The notes under the pieces: model-generated
What the model was told of the DNA's origin: nothing
The model's database searches: none
Seen by the model: only the letters and a program-made list of their open reading frames with translations
Translations under genes and position numbers: made by a program
DNA from: Microbacterium sp. oral taxon 186 str. F0373
GTDB lineage: Bacteria > Actinomycetota > Actinomycetes > Actinomycetales > Microbacteriaceae
NCBI RefSeq assembly: GCF_000411455.1
Contig: NZ_KE150457.1
Location: 1,142,023-1,206,022, forward strand
Reading direction: 5' to 3'
Length of the DNA: 64,000 bases
In this document: positions 7,917 to 15,395 of the stretch, one piece after another
Numbering within the stretch: position 1 is the stretch's first letter
Layout: the number at the start of each line of letters is the position of its first letter

Positions 7917-9161
7917 ATGACCACCACCAGCCTCCCCGCCGCCGAGGCGCTCGCCCCGGCATCCGCGCCCTCCCCGCGCCGCTCGCGTGCGGCACACTCC
8001 GCCGGCTTCTGGACGGCCGTGCTGTCCTTCGCCGTCGCGATGGCGTTCTCGACCATCCCCACCCCCCTCTACGCGCTCTATCAGCAGCGCGACGGCTTCT
8101 CGCCGATCGTGGTGACGGTCATCTTCGCCGCGTACGCCGTCGGGGTCGCCGTGAGCCTCTACCTCGTCGGCCACGTCAGCGACTGGTGGGGCCGGCGGTT
8201 CGTCTTCCTCGCCGCGCTCGCCGTCGAGATCGTCGCCGCCGTCATGTTCCTGCTCTGGCAGGACGTCACGGGACTGATCGTCGCCCGATTCGTGTCCGGC
8301 ATCGGCATCGGCGGGTTGACCGCCACCGCCACGGCGCACATCGCCGAACTGCGCGCCGTGGCGGTGCCGTCCTCGACGATCGCCCCGGTCGTCTCCAACT
8401 TCGCGAACATCGGGGGACTCGCCGTCGGACCGCTCGCGGCGGGGGTGCTCATCACGTGGGTGCCCGCTCCGCTGGAGACGCCGTATGCGGTGTTCCTCGT
8501 GCTGCTCGTCATCGCCCTCGTGGCCACAGCGGCGATTCCCGAGACCGTCGACCGCGGGCAGCGGCGGCGCTACCGTCCGCAGCGCATCGCCATTCCGGCA
8601 GCCGCACGCGGCGCGTTCTGGGCAGCGGGCACCGGGGCGTTCACCGGCTTCGCGGTGTTCGGCCTCATGATGGCCCTCACCCCGACCGTGCTGGCCCAGG
8701 CCATGGGTGTCACGTCGCGCCTCGCCGCCGGGGCGGTGCCGTTCGCCGTGTTCATGTCGGCGGCCGTCGCGCAGGTGCTCACCGTGCGTCTCAGCCTGCG
8801 TCGTCAGCTGCTGCTGTCGTGGATCCTCATGGGTGCCGGGATCGCGCTCGTCGCGGTCGCCGTCGCGCTCGGCGCCCTGGCCGCTTTCGTGATCGGCGGC
8901 ATCGTCGCGGGGGCGGGCGTGGGCGTGATGTTCCGGGCGTCACTGGGCGTCGCCGGGTCTCTCGCGCCGGCGGGCTCCCGCGGCGAGGTGCTCGCGGCGA
9001 TCTTCCTGATCGCCTATGTCGGACTCGCCGTGCCGACCCTGCTGATCGGAGCCGCTCTCGCCTGGCTTGCGCTGCCCGTCGTCCTCGGCATCTTCGCCGG
9101 GCTCGTGCTGGTGCTGATCTCCGTCGCCACCCCGCGGATGGTGCGCCGCCTCGCCGCCTGA
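7917..9161 (+). CDS. MFS transporter
   Basis: Major facilitator protein (about 414 aa, twelve predicted helices). The family A-motif is in GHVSDWWGRR after helix 2, and the second half starts near residue 215. The ATG at 7917 is chosen because the extra 18 codons upstream cover the operator region. It is probably an efflux permease controlled by the divergent LysR protein. The substrate cannot be told from sequence. Confidence 0.85.
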   Translation: MTTTSLPAAEALAPASAPSPRRSRAAHSAGFWTAVLSFAVAMAFSTIPTPLYALYQQRDGFSPIVVTVIFAAYAVGVAVSLYLVGHVSDWWGRRFVFLAALAVEIVAAVMFLLWQDVTGLIVARFVSGIGIGGLTATATAHIAELRAVAVPSSTIAPVVSNFANIGGLAVGPLAAGVLITWVPAPLETPYAVFLVLLVIALVATAAIPETVDRGQRRRYRPQRIAIPAAARGAFWAAGTGAFTGFAVFGLMMALTPTVLAQAMGVTSRLAAGAVPFAVFMSAAVAQVLTVRLSLRRQLLLSWILMGAGIALVAVAVALGALAAFVIGGIVAGAGVGVMFRASLGVAGSLAPAGSRGEVLAAIFLIAYVGLAVPTLLIGAALAWLALPVVLGIFAGLVLVLISVATPRMVRRLAA

Positions 9162-9202
9162 TCGGTGACGGGCTCACGTCAAGCCGACACGCCCGGCCGT
9201 GC

Positions 9203-9372
9203 TAGACTGACTCTTTGTCTGCGCGCACTCCAGCACGCAGTTCGTATCCCACCACGTTTCGACTCGCCTCCGGCTCGCTCAACGACCGGCGGAGGAGTCC
9301 GATCCCACCTGGGATGCAGACAAGGGATCTTGGGTGGCACCGTCCGGTGTCACGGTACTAAGGAGAATCACT
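9203..9372 (+). promoter_or_regulatory. Promoter and structured 5' leader of rpmB-rpmG-rpsN
   Basis: TAGACT at 9203-9208 is a good -10 box, giving a leader of about 155 nt. TTGTCTGC (9215-9222) is perfectly complementary to GCAGACAA (9316-9323), enclosing the repeat-derived hairpin 9261-9299. ATCCCA-CC-TGGGAT (9302-9315) forms a small stem whose GATCCC can alternatively pair with GGGATC at 9324-9329. GGGTGGCACCG (9332-9342) matches the core of the T-box consensus and runs into a GGCACC/GGTGTC stem just before the Shine-Dalgarno AAGGAG (9360-9365). It is either a ribosomal-protein autoregulatory leader or a divergent T-box-like element. Confidence 0.5.
9254..9288 (-). repeat. Dispersed intergenic palindromic repeat, full copy
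   Basis: Read on the minus strand this 35-bp segment begins CCGGTCGTTGAGCGAGC and ends GCGAGTCGAAACG. It is related to the copy at 53549-53584 and to a tail fragment at 15381-15390. From general familiarity with Microbacteriaceae genomes, elements of this form are common between genes. Here it lies within the transcribed leader of rpmB. Confidence 0.5.
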
Positions 9373-9609
9373 ATGGCAGCAGTGTGCCAGGTGACCGGAG
9401 CTGTTCCCGGCTTCGGTCACAACATCTCGCACTCGCACCGGCGGACGAAGCGCCGCTTCGACCCGAACGTGCAGAAGAAGACCTACTACGTTCCTTCGCT
9501 CGGTCGCAAGATCACGCTGAACGTGTCGGCCAAGGGCATCAAGGTCATTGACGCCCGCGGCATCGAGTCGGTCGTCAAGGACCTCATCGCGAAGGGTGTG
9601 AAGCTCTAA
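9373..9609 (+). CDS. rpmB: 50S ribosomal protein L28 (bL28), zinc-free type
   Basis: 78-aa L28 with the opening [15 protein letters not shown], the [16 protein letters not shown] segment and [14 protein letters not shown]. Only one Cys is present, so the CxxC zinc ribbon of C+ paralogues is absent. It is preceded by a strong Shine-Dalgarno AAGGAG, 7 nt upstream of ATG. The stop overlaps the rpmG start (TAATG). Confidence 0.95.
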   Translation: MAAVCQVTGAVPGFGHNISHSHRRTKRRFDPNVQKKTYYVPSLGRKITLNVSAKGIKVIDARGIESVVKDLIAKGVKL

Positions 9610-9779
9610 TGGCGAAGAAGGCTCAGGACGTTCGTCCGATCATCAAGCTCCGGTCGACCGCCGGCACGGGGTACACCTACGTGACGCGTAAGAACCGTCG
9701 CAACAACCCCGACCGCATCGTGCTGAAGAAGTACGACCCGGTGATCCGCAAGCACGTCGAATTCCGAGAGGAGCGCTGA
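9609..9779 (+). CDS. rpmG: 50S ribosomal protein L33 (bL33), zinc-free type
   Basis: 56-aa basic protein starting [21 protein letters not shown] and ending [10 protein letters not shown]. It has no cysteines, so it is the zinc-independent form. It starts on the last base of the rpmB stop and ends 4 bp before the rpsN start, so all three ribosomal genes are one transcript. Confidence 0.95.
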   Translation: MAKKAQDVRPIIKLRSTAGTGYTYVTRKNRRNNPDRIVLKKYDPVIRKHVEFREER

Positions 9780-9783
9780 TCTC

Positions 9784-10089
9784 ATGGCCAAGAAGAGCAA
9801 GATCGCGCGCAACAACCAGCGCGAGGAGGTCGTCGCCCGTTACGCCGAGAAGCGTGCCGAGCTGAAGAAGACCCTCGTCGACCCGAACGCGACCGACGAG
9901 GCCCGCGAGGCCGCCCGCGTCGGCCTGCAGAAGCTGCCCCGCAACGCGTCGCCCGTGCGCCTGCGTGGTCGCGACGCCATCGACGGTCGCCCCCGCGGCT
10001 ACCTGTCGAAGTTCGGCATCTCGCGTGTCCGCTTCCGTGACATGGCGCACAAGGGCGAGCTGCCCGGTGTGACCAAGTCGAGCTGGTAA
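9784..10089 (+). CDS. rpsN: 30S ribosomal protein S14 (uS14), long zinc-free type
   Basis: 101-aa long-form S14 ([17 protein letters not shown], then [20 protein letters not shown] and [19 protein letters not shown]). The short zinc-binding form (about 61 aa) has two CxxC pairs; this one has no cysteines. It is the third gene of the rpmB-rpmG-rpsN operon, followed by a strong hairpin terminator at 10109-10138. Confidence 0.95.
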   Translation: MAKKSKIARNNQREEVVARYAEKRAELKKTLVDPNATDEAREAARVGLQKLPRNASPVRLRGRDAIDGRPRGYLSKFGISRVRFRDMAHKGELPGVTKSSW

Positions 10090-10108
10090 GCACCGACGCA
10101 CACGTCTC

Positions 10109-10138
10109 GAAGGCCCGTCCCGTCAGGGGCGGGCCTTC
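10109..10138 (+). terminator. Terminator hairpin after rpsN
   Basis: GAAGGCCC and GGGCCTTC form the outer arms of a GC-rich stem that closes over CCC/GGG and a small loop. No U-tract follows, which is usual for actinobacterial terminators. Confidence 0.75.
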
Positions 10139-10449
10139 TGCGTTCCCATCCGGCACCGGATTCGGAGAACGGCAACGGATGCGGAGGGGGCGGCCCGCGG
10201 CATCCGATTCTGGTGTCGACCTCCGAATCCTGGACCGAGCAGCAGGCGGATGCCGCGGTCACACCAGCCTCTTCCGTCACCATTCGATGCCGACACGCCG
10301 GGGAAGGTGACCTCAGGAGGGCGTAAATCCGCGGATTTCCGGGGATCGTAGGTATATTCGGGTGCGGTCCCATCGACCAAACCGGGCGTTCGCCGTCCGG
10401 TCCGATCTCACTGAAGGCGGCATCCGCTGCCGTCTGGAGGACAACCCCA
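10139..10449 (+). promoter_or_regulatory. Gene-free stretch with the hup promoter and a 14-bp palindrome
   Basis: No convincing coding sequence lies between rpsN and the HU gene. The segment has AAATCCGCGGATTT, a perfect 14-bp palindrome at 10325-10338, 14 nt before TATATT at 10353-10358, a very good -10 box. The palindrome covers the place where a -35 element would be (10330-10335), and no TTGACA-like -35 is seen. A leader of about 85 nt ends with a GGAGG at 10436-10440 before the ATG. Confidence 0.55.
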
Positions 10450-10728
10450 ATGGCTATCACCAAGACTGAGCTCGTCGCAAGCATCGCCAGCGCCACCGGC
10501 GAGAGCCAGGCCACCGTCGGCCGCGTCGTCGACGGCCTGTTCTCGGCTGTCTCTGAGGCCGTCGCCAAGGGCGAGAAGGTCACGATCCCCGGCTTCCTCT
10601 CGTTCGAGCAGGTCGCCACCGCCGCGCGTACGGGCCGCAACCCGCAGACGGGCGAGGAGATCAAGATCGCCGCCGGCAAGCGCGTCAAGGTCACCGCGGG
10701 CTCCAAGCTCAAGGCTGCCGTCAAGTAA
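10450..10728 (+). CDS. hup: DNA-binding protein HU
   Basis: 92-aa nucleoid protein of the HU/IHF family. It shows the helical N-terminus, the signature GFLSFEQVATAARTGRNPQTGEE and the beta-arm with the conserved Arg-Asn-Pro, ending KRVKVTAGSKLKAAVK. The long Lys/Ala tail of mycobacterial HupB is absent, so it is the short bacterial form. It stands alone between a palindrome-bearing promoter and a very strong terminator. Confidence 0.95.
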   Translation: MAITKTELVASIASATGESQATVGRVVDGLFSAVSEAVAKGEKVTIPGFLSFEQVATAARTGRNPQTGEEIKIAAGKRVKVTAGSKLKAAVK

Positions 10729-10740
10729 GCACGGCCCTTC

Positions 10741-10786
10741 ACACGCCAAAGGGGGGATGCCGCTCGGCATCCCCCCTTTGGCGTGT
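10741..10786 (+). terminator. Very strong hairpin terminator after hup
   Basis: A perfect 21-bp inverted repeat (10741-10761 with 10766-10786) with loop GCTC. The stem includes a run of six G against six C, and contains GGATGCC and GGCATCC in its apex. It also separates hup from the copD-ctaG promoter only 12 nt further on. Confidence 0.85.
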
Positions 10787-10797
10787 CCGGCGCCGCG

Positions 10798-10803
10798 TAG
10801 GCT
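10798..10803 (+). promoter_or_regulatory. -10 box of a leaderless promoter for copD-ctaG
   Basis: TAGGCT ends exactly 6 nt before the GTG at 10810. No ribosome-binding site lies between. Confidence 0.55.
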
Positions 10804-10809
10804 GGACGG

Positions 10810-12816
10810 GTGATCCCGACCCGAGTGATGCGTTTCGTGGGCCCGGCGATCCTCGTCGCGGCCGCCCTCGTCTCCCTCGTGCTCGGGCTCCTGTTCGGCG
10901 GGGGCGCCGCCCCGCTGCTCGTCGGCGACGCCGGTCCGGTCGTGCGCTGGGGGCTGCCGATCGTCACCCTCGGCGTGAACCTGTCGGCGGCGGGCATGAT
11001 CGGATCCCTCGTGCTCGCGCTGTTCGCGCTGCGCGCCGGGGAGCGCCCCTTCGACACGGCGCTGGACGTGGCATCCATCTCGGCCGCCCTCTTCACCGTC
11101 GCAAGCGGGTTCACCGCCTTCTTCACGTTCGTCAACATCTTCAACGCCACCCCGAACGCGGGTGCCGAGTTCGGCGGCCAGCTGGGGCGCTTTCTCGTGT
11201 CGACCGACCCGGGGCGCGCCTGGGCGCTGACCACCCTTGCCGGAGCGGCGCTCACGGTGCTCACCTTCGCCGTCCGCGGATGGATCTCGACCTTGTTCGT
11301 CGCCGCGCTGGCCATCGCCAGCCTCGTGCCGATGGCGACGCAGGGCCATTCCGGCGACGACGCCGGCCACAACATCGCGGTCTCCGCACTCGCGCTGCAC
11401 ATCATCGCGGCCGCCGCCTGGCTCGGCGGCCTGCTGCTGCTGATGGTGCTGCGACCCCAGCTGCGTGGCGCCGCGCTGGGCGACGCCCTCGCGCGGTACT
11501 CGAGCATCGCCCTGGTGGCCTTCGTCGTCGTCTCGCTCTCGGGAGTCGCGCGCGCGGCCGTCGGCATCGTCGAGCCCAAGTACCTGCTGTCGGCCTACGG
11601 CGCCCTGCTCGGCGTGAAGGTGGTCGCCCTGCTGCTGATGGGAGCGCTCGGTGCGCGGTACCGCACCGGGCTCATTTCCCGCATCCAGCGTGACGAGAAG
11701 CCGAGCGCAGAGCGCTCATCGCGGCGGTTCTGGGGTCTGGTCACGCTCGAAATCGTCTTCATGGGCATCGCCAGCGGGGCGGCGGTGGCGCTGTCGCGCA
11801 CGCCGCCGCCGGTCGACACGCGCCTTCCCGACGTCAAGACGCCGGCGGAGATCCTCACCGAGGTGCCTCTGCCCCCCGAACTGACCATCTCGCGCTGGTT
11901 CACGCAGTGGGACATCGACATCCTGTGGGCGTTCGCCGTCGGCTTCGGTCTCTTCTTCTACCTCGCCGGTGCGTGGCGTCTGCACCGCCGGGGCGATCGC
12001 TGGCCGATCTACCGCACGCTGCTGTGGGTGCTGGGCATGCTCTCCCTGCTCTGGGTGACGAGCGGTCCGATCAACGCCTATCAGGACTATCTGTTCAGCA
12101 TGCACATGATGGGCCACATGCTGCTGACGATGGCCATTCCGATGATGCTCGTCTTCGGCGCTCCCGTCACCCTGGCCTCCCGGGCCATCGCCAAGCGCGA
12201 CGACGGTTCGCGCGGCGGGCGCGAGTGGATCCTCTGGGCGGTGCACACGCCGTTCGCCCGCGTGGTCACCCACCCGCTGTTCGCGGCCGCGATGTTCGTC
12301 GGATCGCTCTGGGCGTTCTACTACACCGACCTCTTCCGCTGGACGCTCTACGACCACCTGGGACACGAGTGGATGGTCGCCCACTTCCTCATCTCGGGCT
12401 ACCTGTTCGTGCAGTCTTTGGTCGGCATCGACCCCGTGCCGCTGCGCTACCCCTACCCGTTCCGGCTCCTCACGCTGATCGGTGTGATGGCGATGCACGC
12501 GTTCTTCGGCATCTCGATCATGATGTCGTCGGGCCTGTTCGTGGCCGAGTGGTTCGGCTCGATGGGGCGCACGTGGGGTGAGCCCCCGCTGGTGGACCAG
12601 TACACCGGGGGCGGCATCGCGTGGTCGATCGGCGAGATCCCGACCCTGATTCTGGCGATCACGGTGGCGATCCAGTGGAGTCGCACCGATGAGCGTGCCC
12701 AGCGTCGGGGCGATCGTCATGCGGATCGGACGGGGGATGCCGAGCTCGAAGCGTATAACGCGAAGCTCGCGCAGCTCGCGGCCCGCGACGCGCGGGAAGC
12801 CCGCGTCACGCGCTGA
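10810..12816 (+). CDS. CopD-CtaG fusion membrane protein
   Basis: 668-aa polytopic protein. Residues 1 to about 330 are a CopD copper-resistance domain (PF05425; HSGDDAGHNIAVSALALHIIAAAAWLGG with membrane His residues). Residues about 345-640 are a caa3-type CtaG domain (PF09678; SMHMMGHMLLTMAIPMMLVFGAP, VAHFLISGYLFVQSLVGIDP, MHAFFGISIMMSSGL). It probably moves or holds copper for cytochrome c oxidase maturation. This fusion is a known actinobacterial architecture. The C-terminal tail is charged and cytoplasmic. It is transcribed alone. Confidence 0.88.
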   Translation: MIPTRVMRFVGPAILVAAALVSLVLGLLFGGGAAPLLVGDAGPVVRWGLPIVTLGVNLSAAGMIGSLVLALFALRAGERPFDTALDVASISAALFTVASGFTAFFTFVNIFNATPNAGAEFGGQLGRFLVSTDPGRAWALTTLAGAALTVLTFAVRGWISTLFVAALAIASLVPMATQGHSGDDAGHNIAVSALALHIIAAAAWLGGLLLLMVLRPQLRGAALGDALARYSSIALVAFVVVSLSGVARAAVGIVEPKYLLSAYGALLGVKVVALLLMGALGARYRTGLISRIQRDEKPSAERSSRRFWGLVTLEIVFMGIASGAAVALSRTPPPVDTRLPDVKTPAEILTEVPLPPELTISRWFTQWDIDILWAFAVGFGLFFYLAGAWRLHRRGDRWPIYRTLLWVLGMLSLLWVTSGPINAYQDYLFSMHMMGHMLLTMAIPMMLVFGAPVTLASRAIAKRDDGSRGGREWILWAVHTPFARVVTHPLFAAAMFVGSLWAFYYTDLFRWTLYDHLGHEWMVAHFLISGYLFVQSLVGIDPVPLRYPYPFRLLTLIGVMAMHAFFGISIMMSSGLFVAEWFGSMGRTWGEPPLVDQYTGGGIAWSIGEIPTLILAITVAIQWSRTDERAQRRGDRHADRTGDAELEAYNAKLAQLAARDAREARVTR

Positions 12817-12836
12817 CGGCGGAGGCCCCGTCGGTC

Positions 12837-13946
12837 TCAGCCGCTGGACTGCACCTGGATCGAGGCGGTCCCGTCCGGGAGCATCGTGATCGTGCCGCCG
12901 ACCCGGAACGGCACGTCCTCGTCGACGTGGGTCACCGTGCCGTCGAAGATCGACTTGATGTCGACGACCACGTGCGCCGTGGCATCCGCGGGAACGATCG
13001 ACCATCCGGCGCCATCGGGCTGCAGGGAGATCTTGGGCTGGTTCACCATGGACCACACCGGGGGCTCGAGGATGCGGTTGCGCACCTGCAGCCCGAACGG
13101 GCACCCGGTGGGCTGCAGCACCTGCTGGGTCGTGCAGGCGGTGAGGAACGACTCGACGCGCTCCTGTACGACATCGACGAAGGTGGAGGTCGGCTGCGTC
13201 TGGATGTCTACGGGCACCTCGGCCTGCGGCGTATCGGAAAGAACCGCTACTCCCGGGCTGGAGGAGACCGGGGTGTCGACCGAGATCGAGTAGAGGCCGG
13301 GCGAGAACACCAGCAGCGCGACCGGCGCCAGGGGATCGGCCTTCGTGCCGTTGGGCGACACCTGTCGGGTGTCGATCGCGAACCCGTTGACGGAGAAGGC
13401 GGTGGCACCGCGCAGGGTCAGATCGATCACCGCCAGCGGGCTCTGCGCGAATCGCCAGGTCGGGGCCAGTCCGACCCACCCTGCCCGCTCCACGCGGAAC
13501 GTGGACGTCCCGGAGTGCGGGCCGGCGTGGTACGACACCGTCACGAGTTCGACGCCGTCGGATTCCTGCTCGCCGACCACCCGGATGTCGCTGAGCGGGG
13601 CAAGCGCCGCGCGGCGCAGGAGGGCTTCGCTCGCATCGGCGGGAAGCCCGGCATCCGTGAGTTCGGAGGATTCGATCGGCACACCGGGCAGGGCAAGGGC
13701 TTCGGGTACGCGCCCCTGGCTGAGCAGATCGAGATAGCGCGTGACGAAGGCGCCGGGGCTGTACAGATCGCGGTACACCGTGGCGGTCGCCGCCCCGATC
13801 GCGCCCACCAGGAGCAGGCCGACGACAGACAGGGCGGTCAGGTCGAGGGCCAGTCGGCGGCTTCTGCGGCGTGCCGGGGAACGGCGCGTCGCGGCATCCG
13901 TGCCCGCCTCCGCGGCGCGCACGTCATCACCCACCACCCCGTCCAC
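12837..13946 (-). CDS. Hypothetical single-pass membrane protein
   Basis: 369-aa protein with a cytoplasmic Arg-rich start (RRSPARRRSRRLA), one transmembrane helix near residues 32-54, and a large extracytoplasmic part. The outer part begins with a region on YRDLYSPGAFVTRYLDLLSQGR that resembles NTF2-like lumenal modules, followed by beta-rich segments. Two Cys residues late in the chain (CTTQQVLQPTGC) could form a disulfide. The GTG start lies 6 nt after TAGACT, read on the minus strand. No recognised family. Confidence 0.7.
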   Translation of the reverse strand: MDGVVGDDVRAAEAGTDAATRRSPARRRSRRLALDLTALSVVGLLLVGAIGAATATVYRDLYSPGAFVTRYLDLLSQGRVPEALALPGVPIESSELTDAGLPADASEALLRRAALAPLSDIRVVGEQESDGVELVTVSYHAGPHSGTSTFRVERAGWVGLAPTWRFAQSPLAVIDLTLRGATAFSVNGFAIDTRQVSPNGTKADPLAPVALLVFSPGLYSISVDTPVSSSPGVAVLSDTPQAEVPVDIQTQPTSTFVDVVQERVESFLTACTTQQVLQPTGCPFGLQVRNRILEPPVWSMVNQPKISLQPDGAGWSIVPADATAHVVVDIKSIFDGTVTHVDEDVPFRVGGTITMLPDGTASIQVQSSG

Positions 13947-13952
13947 AGCTCC

Positions 13953-13958
13953 AGTCTA
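13953..13958 (-). promoter_or_regulatory. -10 box of a leaderless promoter
   Basis: On the minus strand TAGACT ends 6 nt before the GTG at 13946. It shares a gap of under 50 bp with the divergent helicase gene. Confidence 0.5.
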
Positions 13959-13990
13959 GGAAACCCTTCCTGATGGCTAGCATGGATCCG

Positions 13991-15367
13991 GTGAGCATCC
14001 CCTCCCTCTCCGCCGAGCAGGAGGAGCTCTTCCGCCTCATCGAGGACACGCGGGAGCACGTTTTCGTGACCGGGCGCGCGGGCACCGGCAAGTCCACCCT
14101 CCTGCAGCATCTGGCGTGGAACACCGAGAAGCAGATCGCCGTCTGCGCCCCGACGGGGGTGGCTGCCCTGAACGTCGAGGGACAGACGATCCACTCCCTC
14201 TTCCGGTTGCCGATCGGCCTCATCGCCGACAGCGAGCTGGAGCAGTCCGAACCCGCGCGGCGGGTGCTCAAGGCGATCGACACCCTCGTCATCGATGAGG
14301 TGTCGATGGTCAACGCCGATCTGATGGATGCCATCGACCGCTCGCTCCGCCAGGCGCGGGGCCGGCGCTCGGAGCCGTTCGGCGGCGTGCAGATCATCAT
14401 GTTCGGCGACCCCTACCAGCTCTCGCCCGTGCCGCCGCGCGGCGATGAGCTGCGCTACATCCAGGACCACTACCGCTCGTTCTGGTTCTTCGACGCCCAG
14501 GTGTGGGCGGGCCCCTCGACGGACGGCTCGGCGATCCGCTCCGACGGGCTGCTCGATCTCGGCCGCGTCGGGGCGCCCCTGCACATCCGTGAACTGCGCC
14601 AGATCCACCGCCAGGCCGACGACGGCTTCAAGGCCATGCTCAACGCCGTGCGCCACGGGGTCGTGACCGCAGAGATCGCGGGCATGCTGAACGCCGCGGG
14701 CGCCCGTCCGGTGCCCGAGCCGGTCGAGGGCGAGCCTCCGATCATCACCCTGGCGACCCGCAACGACATCGTGTCGCGCATCAACCAGCGCCACCTCGAC
14801 GCCCTGCCGGGCCCGGTGCAAACGGCGCGTGCCGACGTGAGCGGCGACTTCGGGCGGGGCGAGGCGTCGTACCCCGCCGACACCGAGCTGCAGCTCAAAG
14901 TCGGCGCGCAGGTCATGTTCCTCCGCAACGATGTGGGCGGTCGCGGCGACGGCCCGCGCTGGGTGAACGGCTCGATCGGCACCGTCACACGCATCGCCGG
15001 GGGGACGGTGCGGGTCGAGCTGGACGGTGAAGAGGTCGACGTCGAGCCGGCCGTCTGGGAGAGGTTCCGCTACGCGTATGACCCGGGCTCGCGAAAGCTC
15101 ACCCGCGAGATCGTCGCGGAGTTCACGCAGTTCCCGCTGCGACTGGCCTGGGCGGTGACCATCCACAAGTCGCAGGGCAAGACGTACGACCGCGCCGTCA
15201 TCGACCTGGGCTCGGGGGCGTTCGCACCCGGGCAGACGTACGTGGCGTTGTCGCGGTTGACCTCGCTCGACGGCCTCTACCTGTCGCGCCCGCTGCGCCC
15301 GAGCGACATCCTCGTGGATGCCGACGTCCGCCGGTTCATGGCCGGGGTCCGCGCCGCGGGCTTCTGA
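13991..15367 (+). CDS. PIF1/RecD-like superfamily 1B DNA helicase
   Basis: ATP-dependent DNA helicase of about 458 aa. It has Walker A GRAGTGKST, motif Ia APTGVAALN, Walker B VIDEVSM, motif III GDPYQLSPVPPRGDE, a central beta-barrel region, and C-terminal UvrD_C_2 motifs TIHKSQGKTYDRAVID and YVALSRLTSLDGLYLSRPL. The start is uncertain: ATG at 13973 or 13982 are possible, but GTG at 13991 sits 7 nt after TAGCAT, fitting the leaderless pattern of the window. It is probably a repair or R-loop/G4-resolving helicase. It is convergent with the heme oxygenase gene. Confidence 0.87.
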   Translation: MSIPSLSAEQEELFRLIEDTREHVFVTGRAGTGKSTLLQHLAWNTEKQIAVCAPTGVAALNVEGQTIHSLFRLPIGLIADSELEQSEPARRVLKAIDTLVIDEVSMVNADLMDAIDRSLRQARGRRSEPFGGVQIIMFGDPYQLSPVPPRGDELRYIQDHYRSFWFFDAQVWAGPSTDGSAIRSDGLLDLGRVGAPLHIRELRQIHRQADDGFKAMLNAVRHGVVTAEIAGMLNAAGARPVPEPVEGEPPIITLATRNDIVSRINQRHLDALPGPVQTARADVSGDFGRGEASYPADTELQLKVGAQVMFLRNDVGGRGDGPRWVNGSIGTVTRIAGGTVRVELDGEEVDVEPAVWERFRYAYDPGSRKLTREIVAEFTQFPLRLAWAVTIHKSQGKTYDRAVIDLGSGAFAPGQTYVALSRLTSLDGLYLSRPLRPSDILVDADVRRFMAGVRAAGF

Positions 15368-15380
15368 CCCGCCCGCGAGG

Positions 15381-15390
15381 AGTCGAAACG
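15381..15390 (+). repeat. Tail fragment of the dispersed intergenic repeat
   Basis: AGTCGAAACG between the helicase and heme oxygenase stops is identical to the end of the full copy at 9254-9288 (opposite strand). It is too short to be certain. Confidence 0.25.
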
Positions 15391-15395
15391 CGGGG

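Noticed and set aside
9612..9780. Zinc-binding C+ form of L33
   Set aside because: The protein contains no Cys at all.
11716..13479. Minus-strand frame spanning the end of copD-ctaG
   Set aside because: Runs antisense into the CtaG domain and the wrong frame of the neighbouring gene; no family match.
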